From JAWLCG01 sp041687295 (GTDB taxonomy: Bacteria > Planctomycetota > Phycisphaerae > SM23-33 > FEN-1343): 8,723 bases of DNA. Shown here in pieces: positions 1 to 5,910 of this stretch. Below the pieces are notes generated by a model. That model searched no databases, was not told the DNA's origin, and saw only the letters and a list, made by a program, of their open reading frames with translations. How positions within the stretch are numbered: the first letter of the stretch is position 1; each line of letters begins with the position of its first letter. The stretch is taken from NCBI GenBank assembly GCA_041687295.1, contig JAWLCG010000214.1, forward strand, positions 1 through 8,723. Reading direction: 5' to 3'. A program made the translations under genes and the position numbers.

Positions 1-13
1 ACCCGCTGCCGCT

Positions 14-57
14 GCGCCCCAGCCTACGAAGACGGTCCGCGCCGTAGGCTGGGGCGC
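14..57. repeat. Large inverted repeat downstream of nadK
   Basis: A perfect 15-bp stem pairs 14-28 with 43-57, leaving a 14-nt loop. It lies just past the 3' end of nadK, which is transcribed leftward. There is no T-run after it on either strand, so I read it as an intergenic palindromic repeat that may protect or end the transcript, not as a classical intrinsic terminator. The flanking bases to 101 hold no gene I can support. Confidence 0.7.
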
Positions 58-101
58 CGCGAAGCGGAGCCCCAGTTTCTCGGGCCGGGCCCCTACGTTG
101 G

Positions 102-935
102 TTACCCGCTGTGGTGGGGGCTCTGGCCCCAGTGGAGCTTGGTGCTCAGGCGGCGGAAGAAGGGCCAGTCGGGGTTCTGCACGACGGCCAGGCCATGGGG
201 GTGGCGGACGGCCTCGACGCGGTCGCCGGCCTGCAGGGGGCAGGCGACCTGCCCGTCGATGCTGGCGGTGGTGCCGGGGTTGGCCCGGACGGGGATGGCC
301 GTCACCGCGTGGTCGGCCCGCATCACCAGCGGGCGGATCGAGAGGCTGTGCGGGGCGACCGGCGTCATGCTGATGGCCTCGAGGCTGGGCACGATGATCG
401 GCCCGCCGGCCGAGAGGGTGTAGCCCGTCGAGCCGGTCGGCGTGGCCAGGATCAGCCCGTCGCCGAAGAACTGGCAGACCGGCGTGCTGTTGTGCTCGAC
501 CCGCAGCTCGATCATGCGGAAAGGCTCGCCGGCCAGCAGGCTCACCTCGTTCATGGCTGGGCTGGCGAAGCAGACCTTCCCGTCGCGGTGGATCGTCACC
601 CGCAGCATCATTCGGCTGCGGACGGACAGCTGCCCGGCCAGGATGCCCGGCAGATGCGTACAGCACTCGGCGGCGCTGAACTCGGTGAGAAACCCCAGCC
701 GGCCCATGTTGACGCCGATGACCGGGATGTCCGCGTCGACCAGCCGACGGGCGGCTGAGAGGAACGTCCCGTCCCCGCCCAGCACCACGGCCCAGTCGGC
801 CCGGCCCGCGGCGATGGCCTCGGTGTGCCGGGCGTCCTCCAACTCCACATCACCGCCCGACTTCAGACAGCGCAGCAGCTCGTCGCTCCGCTGCGGCGGG
901 CAGGCCTGGTTGCATAGGACGAGGAAACGGGGCAT
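102..935 (-). CDS. nadK: NAD kinase (ATP-NAD kinase)
   Basis: Cytosolic kinase that phosphorylates NAD+ to NADP+, the only route to NADP in most bacteria. The 277-residue product has the usual family length. Visible signatures are the GGDGT motif at residues 53-57 with the catalytic Asp55, the NE motif at 129-130 (in SPAMNEVSLL) that binds the NAD ribose, and GDGLILATPTGSTGY at 158-172. The N-terminal half is a Rossmann-like fold and the C-terminal half the beta-sandwich NAD-binding domain. The ATG at 935 is the first available Met; no convincing Shine-Dalgarno precedes it (upstream reads GCGAGCCCGCC). It follows ispA-dxs on the same strand, an order seen in many bacterial xseB-ispA-dxs-tlyA-nadK-recN clusters, but a 575-bp repeat-rich gap probably separates it transcriptionally. 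No missing key residue was noticed. Confidence 0.96.
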   Translation of the reverse strand: MPRFLVLCNQACPPQRSDELLRCLKSGGDVELEDARHTEAIAAGRADWAVVLGGDGTFLSAARRLVDADIPVIGVNMGRLGFLTEFSAAECCTHLPGILAGQLSVRSRMMLRVTIHRDGKVCFASPAMNEVSLLAGEPFRMIELRVEHNSTPVCQFFGDGLILATPTGSTGYTLSAGGPIIVPSLEAISMTPVAPHSLSIRPLVMRADHAVTAIPVRANPGTTASIDGQVACPLQAGDRVEAVRHPHGLAVVQNPDWPFFRRLSTKLHWGQSPHHSG

Positions 936-961
936 GGCGGGCTCGCGGAAGAGGGGTGGAT

Positions 962-993
962 GGTTGATTGGTTAATCGGTTAATTGGTTGACT
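962..993. repeat. Degenerate octamer array GGTTRATY, four units
   Basis: Four consecutive 8-bp units starting at 962, 970, 978 and 986 read GGTTGATT, GGTTAATC, GGTTAATT and GGTTGACT. They lie just upstream of nadK and are strikingly AT-rich for this GC-rich window. Their 8-nt period equals that of the TGCGTCAC array that starts about 25 bp farther on. Function unknown. Confidence 0.85.
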
Positions 994-1015
994 GGGGGTG
1001 ATGGGGCGTCAATGG

Positions 1016-1072
1016 GTCACTGCGTCACTGCGTCACTGCGTCACTGCGTCACTGCGTCACTGCGTCACTGCG
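1016..1072. repeat. Perfect octamer tandem array TGCGTCAC, about seven copies
   Basis: Six identical TGCGTCAC units fill 1021-1068. A partial GTCAC precedes them (1016-1020) and a partial TGCG follows (1069-1072). The 8-nt period shifts reading frame every unit, so the array cannot be part of a simple protein repeat. Perfect identity suggests recent slippage and probable length variation between strains. Confidence 0.95.
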
Positions 1073-1126
1073 TTTCGGACGAGGACCCTACCTACCCAGG
1101 ACGTGCCTGGGGGCATCGCTTTCCAC

Positions 1127-1150
1127 GCCCACGGACTGCTGTCCGTGGGC
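1127..1150. repeat. Perfect hairpin element, GCCCACGGAC stem
   Basis: A 10-bp perfect stem (1127-1136 with 1141-1150) encloses the tetraloop TGCT. It is intergenic and has no T-tract. From memory, similar CCCACGGAC palindromes recur in planctomycete intergenic DNA, but I could not check this. Confidence 0.75.
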
Positions 1151-1214
1151 ATCGCGACGGGGTGTGCGAGGGGGGCACAACGCCTCTCTCCCTCAACACG
1201 CAACCCGTCTTCGC

Positions 1215-1235
1215 GGCGGGCGGTGCCCGCCCTAC
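1215..1235. repeat. GGCGGGC palindrome followed by CTACG, copy 1
   Basis: A 7-bp stem (1215-1221 with 1225-1231) with the 3-nt loop GGT is followed by CTACG. A second copy with the same stem core and the same CCTACG tail lies at 1493-1515 against the dxs stop codon. The two copies suggest one dispersed element family. Confidence 0.65.
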
Positions 1236-1245
1236 GGACTACCGA

Positions 1246-1277
1246 TCCAAAGCGGCGACTCTGTCGCCGCACTCCAT
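1246..1277. repeat. REP-like palindrome, copy A (CCAAAGCGGCGA...TCGCCGCACTCCA)
   Basis: GCGGCGA (1252-1258) pairs with TCGCCGC (1264-1270) around a 5-nt loop. The asymmetric flanks CCAAA on the left and ACTCCAT on the right define orientation. Two further copies, facing each other, occur at 5478-5509 and 5522-5550, so this is a dispersed family within the window itself. It lies in the dxs-nadK gap with no coding function. Confidence 0.85.
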
Positions 1278-1327
1278 GGGGCCCGGGGGCAGCTTGGCGC
1301 CATCGCGGCACGCAGAACCGCTCGCTG

Positions 1328-1375
1328 CGCTCGCGAACCTACGTGCCCTACCGCTCGCGAACCTACGTGCCCTAC
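1328..1375. repeat. 24-bp tandem duplication
   Basis: The 24-bp unit at 1328-1351 is repeated exactly at 1352-1375. The unit begins CGCTCGCGAACC and ends TACGTGCCCTAC. The preceding bases (about 1318-1335) add another CGCTCGCTGCGCTCGCG partial palindrome. No gene is supported here. Confidence 0.9.
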
Positions 1376-1387
1376 GGGTGGGGGCGG

Positions 1388-1450
1388 TCTGTCTCTGTAC
1401 CTCTGAACGCCTCTGTGCTTCTTCTCTGTGTCCTCTGTGCCTCTGTGGCC
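1388..1450. repeat. CTCTGTG-rich dispersed repeat
   Basis: The motif CTCTG recurs about seven times in roughly 60 bp, for example CTCTGTGTCCTCTGTGCCTC. On the minus strand this reads as CACAGAGG/ACACAGAG units. Translated, it gives spurious peptides of the HRGTEDTEKKHRG type, which I recall as recurring mis-annotated ORFs in many environmental genomes. It is a non-coding repeat. The composition differs sharply from the flanking GC-rich DNA. Confidence 0.7.
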
Positions 1451-1492
1451 CATCCCGCTGTTTCTTCTTTGCCAACCGCCGGCGCCCTCGAC

Positions 1493-1515
1493 GGCGGGCC
1501 AGGGTCCGCCCTACG
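1493..1515. repeat. GGCGGGCC palindrome overlapping the dxs stop codon, copy 2
   Basis: GGCGGGCC (1493-1500) pairs imperfectly (one G-T) with GGTCCGCC (1503-1510) and is followed by CTACG, as in the copy at 1215-1235. The CTA at 1511-1513 is the minus-strand TAG stop of dxs, so the element abuts and appears to supply the end of the gene. Confidence 0.6.
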
Positions 1516-3424
1516 CGCCTTTCATGTACTGGGTGCCTTTGCCGGCCAGGGCGAGGGCCTGGAGCTGCTCGCGCATGGCCTGGGCGAGGCCGGCGGGGTC
1601 CAGGGCGGTCTGGCGGAGCTGCTCGTCTCGCCCGCCGTGGGGGACGTAGGCGTCGGGCAGGGCGACGATCCGCAGGGGCCGGGTCGGCCAGCCGCGCTCG
1701 ACGGCCAGCTCGGCGACGGCGGCCCCGAAGCCGCCCGCCCTGGCGTGCTCCTCGCAGGTCACCACGGGCCCGCCGGCGGCGAGGCGCTCGGCCAGGAGCC
1801 CCTCGTCCAGCGGCTTGGCGAAGCGGGCGCTGACGACGGCGACCTCGATGCCCTCGGCCGCGAGCGTCTCGGCGGCGGTGAGGGCGGCCTGGGCGATCGA
1901 GCCGTAGGCCACGAACACCCCGTCGTCGCCCTCGCGGAGCACGCGGGCCTTGCCGGCCTCGAAGGCCGGGCAGTCCGGCGCCAGCGCCGCCGGCACGTTG
2001 TCGCGCGGGTATCGGATGGCGGCCGGCGCGTCCAGGCTCAGCCCGTAGGCCATCGCCGCGGTCAGTTCGGCCTCGTCGGCCGGCGCCATCAGCGTCATGC
2101 CCGGCAGGGTCCGCAGGGCGGCGATGTCCATGAAGCCGTGGTGCACCGCCCCGTCTGAGCCCACCAGGCCCGCGCGGTCCATGCACAGCAGAACCGGCAG
2201 GTTCTGCAGGGAGACCTCCTGGAAGACCTGGTCGAACGCCCGCTGCATGAAGGTGGAGTAGATCGCCACCACCGGCCTCAGCCCCGCCTTGGCCAGGCCG
2301 GCCGCCATGGCCACGGCGTGCGACTCGTTGATGCCCACGTCGTGGTAGCGGTCGGGATGGGCCTCGCGGAAGGCCACCAGCCCCGTGCCGTCGGGCATGG
2401 CCGCGGTGATGGCGTGCACCCGCTCGTCGGCCTGGGCCTGGGCCAGCAGGGCGTCGGCGAACGCGCAGGTCCACTTGCGGCGGCTCGAGCCGGCGAAGAC
2501 GATCCGCCCGCTCTCGACCGTCCAGCTGCTGGGGCTGTGGAAGGTCGTGGGGTCCTCGACGGCGTAGTCGTACCCCCGGCCCTTCTGCGTGTGCACGTGC
2601 AGCAGGACCGGCTGGTTGACGGTGACGACCTTGCGGAGCATCGTCACCAGGTCGCGCATGTTGTGCCCGTCGACCGGGCCGAAGTAGCGGAAGCCCAACG
2701 CCTCGAAGGCGTGCTGGCCGTGCAACGCGCCGCGCAGGCCGTCGTGCAGGTGGCGCAGGGCGCCGCCGAGCTCCTGGCCCAGCGGCAGCCGCCGCAGCAC
2801 CTCGTCGGCCGAGTGCTTCAGGTCGGCGTACGTCCGCGTCAGGCGGAGGTTGTCCATCGCCCGCGCCAGGGCGCCCTGCGTGACGTCGATGGCCATGGAG
2901 TTGTCGTTGAGGATCACCAGGAACTGCCGATCGAGCAGGGCGGCGTTGTTGATCGCTTCCAGCGACAGGCCGTTGACGATGCTCGCGTCGCCCACGACGG
3001 CCGCCACCTTGCGGTCGCGCCCCAGGGCCTGGTCGGCCAGCGCCAGGCCCACTGCCGTCGAGATGGCCGTGCCGGCGTGACCCACCTTGAACAGGTCGCA
3101 GGGGCTCTCGTCCGGGTCGGGGAAGCCGCTGGCCCCCTCGGCCTGGCGGAGGTGCTCGAAGAGCCCCTGTCGGCCCGTCAACAGCTTGTGGGGGTAGCAC
3201 TGATGCCCCACGTCCCACAGCAGCCGGTCGTCCGGACAGCCGAAAACGTAGTGCAACGCCACCGTCAGCTCGGCCACGCCCAGGTTACTGGCCAGATGGC
3301 CGCCACGGCGGCTCACGACGTCGATGATCGTCGCGCGGATCTCCTCGGCCAGCTGCTCGAGCTGATCAAAGCTCAGCCGCTTCAGGTCCGCCGGCGATAC
3401 GATAGTGTCTAGAATGGTACCCAT
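1511..3424 (-). CDS. dxs: 1-deoxy-D-xylulose-5-phosphate synthase
   Basis: Thiamine-diphosphate enzyme that condenses pyruvate and glyceraldehyde 3-phosphate to DXP, the first step of the MEP isoprenoid pathway, in the cytosol. The 637 residues match the family (about 620-640). The N-terminal ThDP-binding domain has His43 in GGHLASNLG and the cofactor loop GDASIVNG at 145-152, where the common GDG is GDA, with NDN at 173-175. Then come KGRGYDYA and DPTTFHSP, the pyrimidine-binding domain with the catalytic Glu in GINESHAVAMAAG, and DRAGLVGSDGAVHHG. The C-terminal transketolase-like domain has VVSARFAKPLD and CEEHARAGGFG. The ATG at 3424 lies 42 bp after the ispA stop and is preceded by GCGAGGAC, a close, weak RBS. 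The spacing implies co-transcription with ispA, a common arrangement. The stop falls in a palindromic repeat. Confidence 0.97.
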   Translation of the reverse strand: MGTILDTIVSPADLKRLSFDQLEQLAEEIRATIIDVVSRRGGHLASNLGVAELTVALHYVFGCPDDRLLWDVGHQCYPHKLLTGRQGLFEHLRQAEGASGFPDPDESPCDLFKVGHAGTAISTAVGLALADQALGRDRKVAAVVGDASIVNGLSLEAINNAALLDRQFLVILNDNSMAIDVTQGALARAMDNLRLTRTYADLKHSADEVLRRLPLGQELGGALRHLHDGLRGALHGQHAFEALGFRYFGPVDGHNMRDLVTMLRKVVTVNQPVLLHVHTQKGRGYDYAVEDPTTFHSPSSWTVESGRIVFAGSSRRKWTCAFADALLAQAQADERVHAITAAMPDGTGLVAFREAHPDRYHDVGINESHAVAMAAGLAKAGLRPVVAIYSTFMQRAFDQVFQEVSLQNLPVLLCMDRAGLVGSDGAVHHGFMDIAALRTLPGMTLMAPADEAELTAAMAYGLSLDAPAAIRYPRDNVPAALAPDCPAFEAGKARVLREGDDGVFVAYGSIAQAALTAAETLAAEGIEVAVVSARFAKPLDEGLLAERLAAGGPVVTCEEHARAGGFGAAVAELAVERGWPTRPLRIVALPDAYVPHGGRDEQLRQTALDPAGLAQAMREQLQALALAGKGTQYMKGA

Positions 3425-3466
3425 GTCCTCGCTTCTACGACGCCGCCCGACGGACGGCCGGGAAAA

Positions 3467-4372
3467 TTACGATTGGCGATCCAGCAATAACCGCGCCAAT
3501 GCCCGCAACGGCTCGCTGGCCGGGCCCAGCCCGTCCAGGTGCGCCAGGGCCTGGCGACTGATAGCCGCCGCCCGCTGGGCCGAGACCTCCAGGCCGATCA
3601 TCGCCGGGTACGTCCGCTTGCCGGCCGCGGCGTCCTTGCCGGGCGTCTTGCCCAGCTGCTCACGCGTCGCCGTCGCGTCCAGTATGTCGTCCACGATCTG
3701 AAACGCCAGGCCCAGACCCTCGGCGAAGGCGCCCAGGGCGTCCACCGTCGCCACGTCGGCCAGGCCGCAGATCGCGCCCATCCGCGCCGCCCCGGCGAAC
3801 ATCGCCGCCGTCTTGCGCCGATGGATGTACTCCAACGCCGACTCGCCGCCGGGCAGCGGGCAGAGGTCCATGTCGGCGACCTGCCCGGCGATCATGCCGG
3901 CTGGGCCCGCGGCCCGGGCCAGCTCGGCCACCAGGCTGGCGGCCACCGCGGCGTCCTCCACGTGCTCGACCAGGACAGTGAACGCCTGCGTCAGCAGCGC
4001 GTCGCCGGCCAGGATGGCCATCGCCTCGCCGAACCGCACGTGCACCGTAGGCCGGCCGCGACGCAGCGTGTCGTCGTCCATCGCCGGCAGGTCGTCGTGC
4101 ACCAGACTGTAGGTGTGCACCAGCTCGATCGCCACCGCCGCCGGCAGCGGGTCCGTCGCGGGCACGCCGCCGCCGCTGACGGCCTGGGCCGACAGCATCA
4201 CCATCGCCGGGCGCAGTCGTTTGCCCCCGCCCAGCACCGCGTAGCGCATCGCCTCGGCCAGCGGGGCCGGCACGTCCGCCCCGGCCGTCCAGGCGGTCAG
4301 GGGGCCCTCGACCCGCTCGGCCAATGCCTGCAGGTGAGCCTCGATGTCGATCGTTCGTTCCGTGGGAGTCAT
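3467..4372 (-). CDS. ispA: Polyprenyl (farnesyl) diphosphate synthase
   Basis: Class I trans-prenyltransferase that condenses DMAPP/GPP with IPP, feeding quinone, undecaprenyl and carotenoid/hopanoid synthesis. The 301 residues match E. coli IspA (299). Key motifs are GGGKRLRP at 48-55, the first Asp-rich motif DDLPAMD at 93-99 followed by DDTLRRGRPT, GQVADMD at 163-169, and the second motif DDILD at 228-232 with GKTPGKDAAAGKRTYP after it. Tyr88, five residues before the first motif, and the two-residue PA insertion inside it fit the bacterial farnesyl (C15) type; a geranylgeranyl product is possible. I prefer the ATG at 4372 (MTPTERTIDIE) because it gives family length; a GTG at 4480 would add a low-complexity basic stretch. 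It is the first gene of the leftward ispA-dxs unit, under the promoter at 4504-4532. Confidence 0.95.
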   Translation of the reverse strand: MTPTERTIDIEAHLQALAERVEGPLTAWTAGADVPAPLAEAMRYAVLGGGKRLRPAMVMLSAQAVSGGGVPATDPLPAAVAIELVHTYSLVHDDLPAMDDDTLRRGRPTVHVRFGEAMAILAGDALLTQAFTVLVEHVEDAAVAASLVAELARAAGPAGMIAGQVADMDLCPLPGGESALEYIHRRKTAAMFAGAARMGAICGLADVATVDALGAFAEGLGLAFQIVDDILDATATREQLGKTPGKDAAAGKRTYPAMIGLEVSAQRAAAISRQALAHLDGLGPASEPLRALARLLLDRQS

Positions 4373-4482
4373 GCCTCGAACCGCCCCCGAACGGCCGCCG
4401 CCGGCCCCGTCGGCCGCCCGGTCCCGGGGCCTCAAAAGAGCGCCCGCCCCGGCCGCGACGAACGGCCTGACCGCGCGCACGG

Positions 4483-4511
4483 TTGCACACTACTGGCATG
4501 GTCATTATAAC
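4483..4511 (+). promoter_or_regulatory. Predicted sigma-70 promoter for the LpxA-like gene
   Basis: A TTGCAC -35 (4483-4488) is separated by exactly 17 bp from TATAAC (4506-4511). The expected start near 4518 leaves a leader of about 54 nt before the ATG at 4572. The -10 overlaps the -10 of the leftward ispA promoter. The -35 is only a partial match to TTGACA. Confidence 0.5.
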
Positions 4512-4532
4512 TGCCGTGCCGAACGACCACAA
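4504..4532 (-). promoter_or_regulatory. Predicted sigma-70 promoter for ispA-dxs
   Basis: On the minus strand a consensus TATAAT (4509 to 4504) lies 17 bp downstream of TTGTGG (4532 to 4527). The expected start is near 4497, giving a leader of about 125 nt before the ispA ATG at 4372. The site sits in an AT-rich island in otherwise very GC-rich DNA. Confidence 0.6.
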
Positions 4533-4561
4533 GAACAACCCCACGGCGCCCGCCCGGCCCC

Positions 4562-4567
4562 AGGAGA
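4562..4567 (+). promoter_or_regulatory. Ribosome binding site AGGAGA
   Basis: GGAG at 4563-4566 ends five bases before the ATG at 4572. This decides the start of the LpxA-like gene over the long upstream in-frame open stretch that begins inside ispA on the other strand. Confidence 0.8.
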
Positions 4568-4571
4568 GACC

Positions 4572-5384
4572 ATGGCCAGCCTCATCCATCCCACCGCCGT
4601 CGTCGACCCCCGCTGCGAGCTCGGCCCCGACGTCGAGATCGGGCCCGCCGTCGTCGTCGAGGCCGACACCGTCATCGGCGCCCGCTGCCACCTGATGGCC
4701 GGCTGTGTCGTCCGCCGCTACACCACCCTCGGCCAGGACAACGTCCTGCACCCCCACGCCGTCCTCGGCGGCGAACCGCAGGACCTCGGCTTCAACCCCG
4801 CCGACCGCACCGAACTCATCATCGGCCACCGCAACACCTTCCGCGAACGCGTCACCGTCAACCGCGCCACCGGCGCCGGCAAGGCCACCGTCATCGGCGA
4901 CGACAACCGCTTCCTCGCCGGCTCGCACGCGGGCCATAATGCGCAAATCGGCTCGCGATGCGTCTTCGATCGCAACGCCGCCGTCGCCGGCCATGCCCGC
5001 CTCGCCGACGGGTGCAGCCTCGGCGAGAGCGTCGGCTTCCACCAGTTCTGCTGGGCCGGCGAGGGCATCCGCATGGAGCCTCTTTCGGGCATCACCCAGC
5101 ACGTGCCGCCCTACTGCCGCGTGGTCCGCTTCAACCTCATCGAGGGCCTCAACGAGTCCGCCCTGGCCGCCCTGGACGAGACCGACCGCCGCCAGGTCCG
5201 CCAGGCCTACGATATCCTCTTCCGCCACGGCCTGCCCCTCGCCCGCGCCGTCGAGGCCATGGACGCCCACGCCCACTGGGTCGGCCCCGCCGTCCGCTTC
5301 CGCGACTTCTGCCGCGAAGTCCTCACCGCCCCCAAACCCCACAACCGCGGCATCCCCACCACCGAATCCGCCCGCGCCCGCTGA
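4572..5384 (+). CDS. lpxA: LpxA-family acyl-ACP--UDP-N-acetylglucosamine O-acyltransferase
   Basis: Left-handed beta-helix acyltransferase; LpxA adds a 3-hydroxyacyl chain from ACP to UDP-GlcNAc, the first step of lipid A synthesis at the cytoplasmic face. The 270 residues compare with 262 in E. coli. Hexapeptide repeats run through about residue 165, starting LIHPTAVVDPRCELGPDVEIG. His119 and His122 in SHAGHNAQIG, His141 in AVAGHARL and His157 in GFHQFC align with E. coli His122, His125 (catalytic), His144 and His160. VPPY is at 178-181, followed by a helical C-terminal domain with RFRDFCREV. Divergent points: the catalytic His is followed by Asn123 where E. coli has Asp126, Gly73 stands where E. 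coli has Lys76 (QDLK), and the RRGF segment after GL is replaced by NESALAAL. No lpxD, fabZ, lpxB or lpxC lies nearby. The fold is secure; the exact acyl acceptor is less so. Confidence 0.82.
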   Translation: MASLIHPTAVVDPRCELGPDVEIGPAVVVEADTVIGARCHLMAGCVVRRYTTLGQDNVLHPHAVLGGEPQDLGFNPADRTELIIGHRNTFRERVTVNRATGAGKATVIGDDNRFLAGSHAGHNAQIGSRCVFDRNAAVAGHARLADGCSLGESVGFHQFCWAGEGIRMEPLSGITQHVPPYCRVVRFNLIEGLNESALAALDETDRRQVRQAYDILFRHGLPLARAVEAMDAHAHWVGPAVRFRDFCREVLTAPKPHNRGIPTTESARAR

Positions 5385-5538
5385 GAGCCCCCCCGCCCGC
5401 CCTGCCCGCAGCCACGCCCTTCGACGCCCGATCGGCAGTCAGGCCCGGCAAGCTCGGCCCAGGGCGCGGGCGCAGTATGGAGTGCGGCGGCAACGACGCC
5501 GCTTTGGCTTAGCCCCCATCGAGCCAAAGCGGCGATGA

Positions 5539-5550
5539 CTCGCCGCACTC
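5539..5550 (+). other. Predicted IBS2/IBS1 exon target of the group II intron
   Basis: The bases directly before the intron are CTCGCC GCACTC. CACTC (5546-5550) pairs perfectly with GAGTG at 5726-5730, which lies in a hairpin loop of the intron (stem GCCT 5720-5723 with AGGC 5733-5736), as expected for EBS1. CTCGCC is also complementary to GGCGAG at 5715-5720. That lies unusually close to EBS1, so the EBS2 assignment is doubtful. The target sits at the foot of the hairpin 5529-5546. Confidence 0.55.
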
Positions 5551-5910
5551 GTGCGCCTGGGAGCGTGCTCGGTCAGGGAGGTGGAAGTCCTCCTCAGGCA
5601 TGCGTTCTCCGGTCTGTAATCGAATGTAACTGCGTCGCCGCAAGGCGGGGTGGGAAGCAACAGGAGATGAGCGATCAGTCCGTAGGTATCGAACTCGATT
5701 CGGCCTGTACGTCTGGCGAGCCTGCGAGTGAAAGGCGAAGCCCAGCCCCACGCCGTCTGCGGCGTGGAAGCCCGTCGCGCTGAAGGGTAGCGTGTCAAAG
5801 CGACGACGGGGGACCCAGGGTGGTTGGAGACGGAATGATCGCGAAGGCCGGGCCCGTGAACCAGGGAGATCCGCCGGAGCCTGGAGACTGCGGCGGAAGT
5901 CGGAGCGTCC

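Noticed and set aside
14..57. Intrinsic terminator for nadK
   Set aside because: The stem is strong but no T-tract follows on the minus strand, so only a generic hairpin is claimed.
1016..1072. TGCGTCAC array as a CRISPR array
   Set aside because: Units are 8 bp and directly adjacent, with no spacers and no cas genes. This is a simple tandem repeat.
998..2158. Plus-strand frame of 386 codons through the repeat region and the dxs 3' half
   Set aside because: It begins in octamer repeats and continues antisense to dxs, with no domain signature.
1239..3218. A 659-codon open frame on the minus strand inside dxs
   Set aside because: It overlaps dxs in another frame, is low-complexity Arg/Gly/Ala/Pro, and shows no family motif. 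Long shadow frames are expected at this GC content.
3660..5342. A 560-codon minus-strand frame across the LpxA-like gene and ispA
   Set aside because: The composition is Ala/Gly/Val/Asp-rich and it is antisense to a well-supported gene with conserved catalytic residues and an RBS. It also crosses the divergent promoter.
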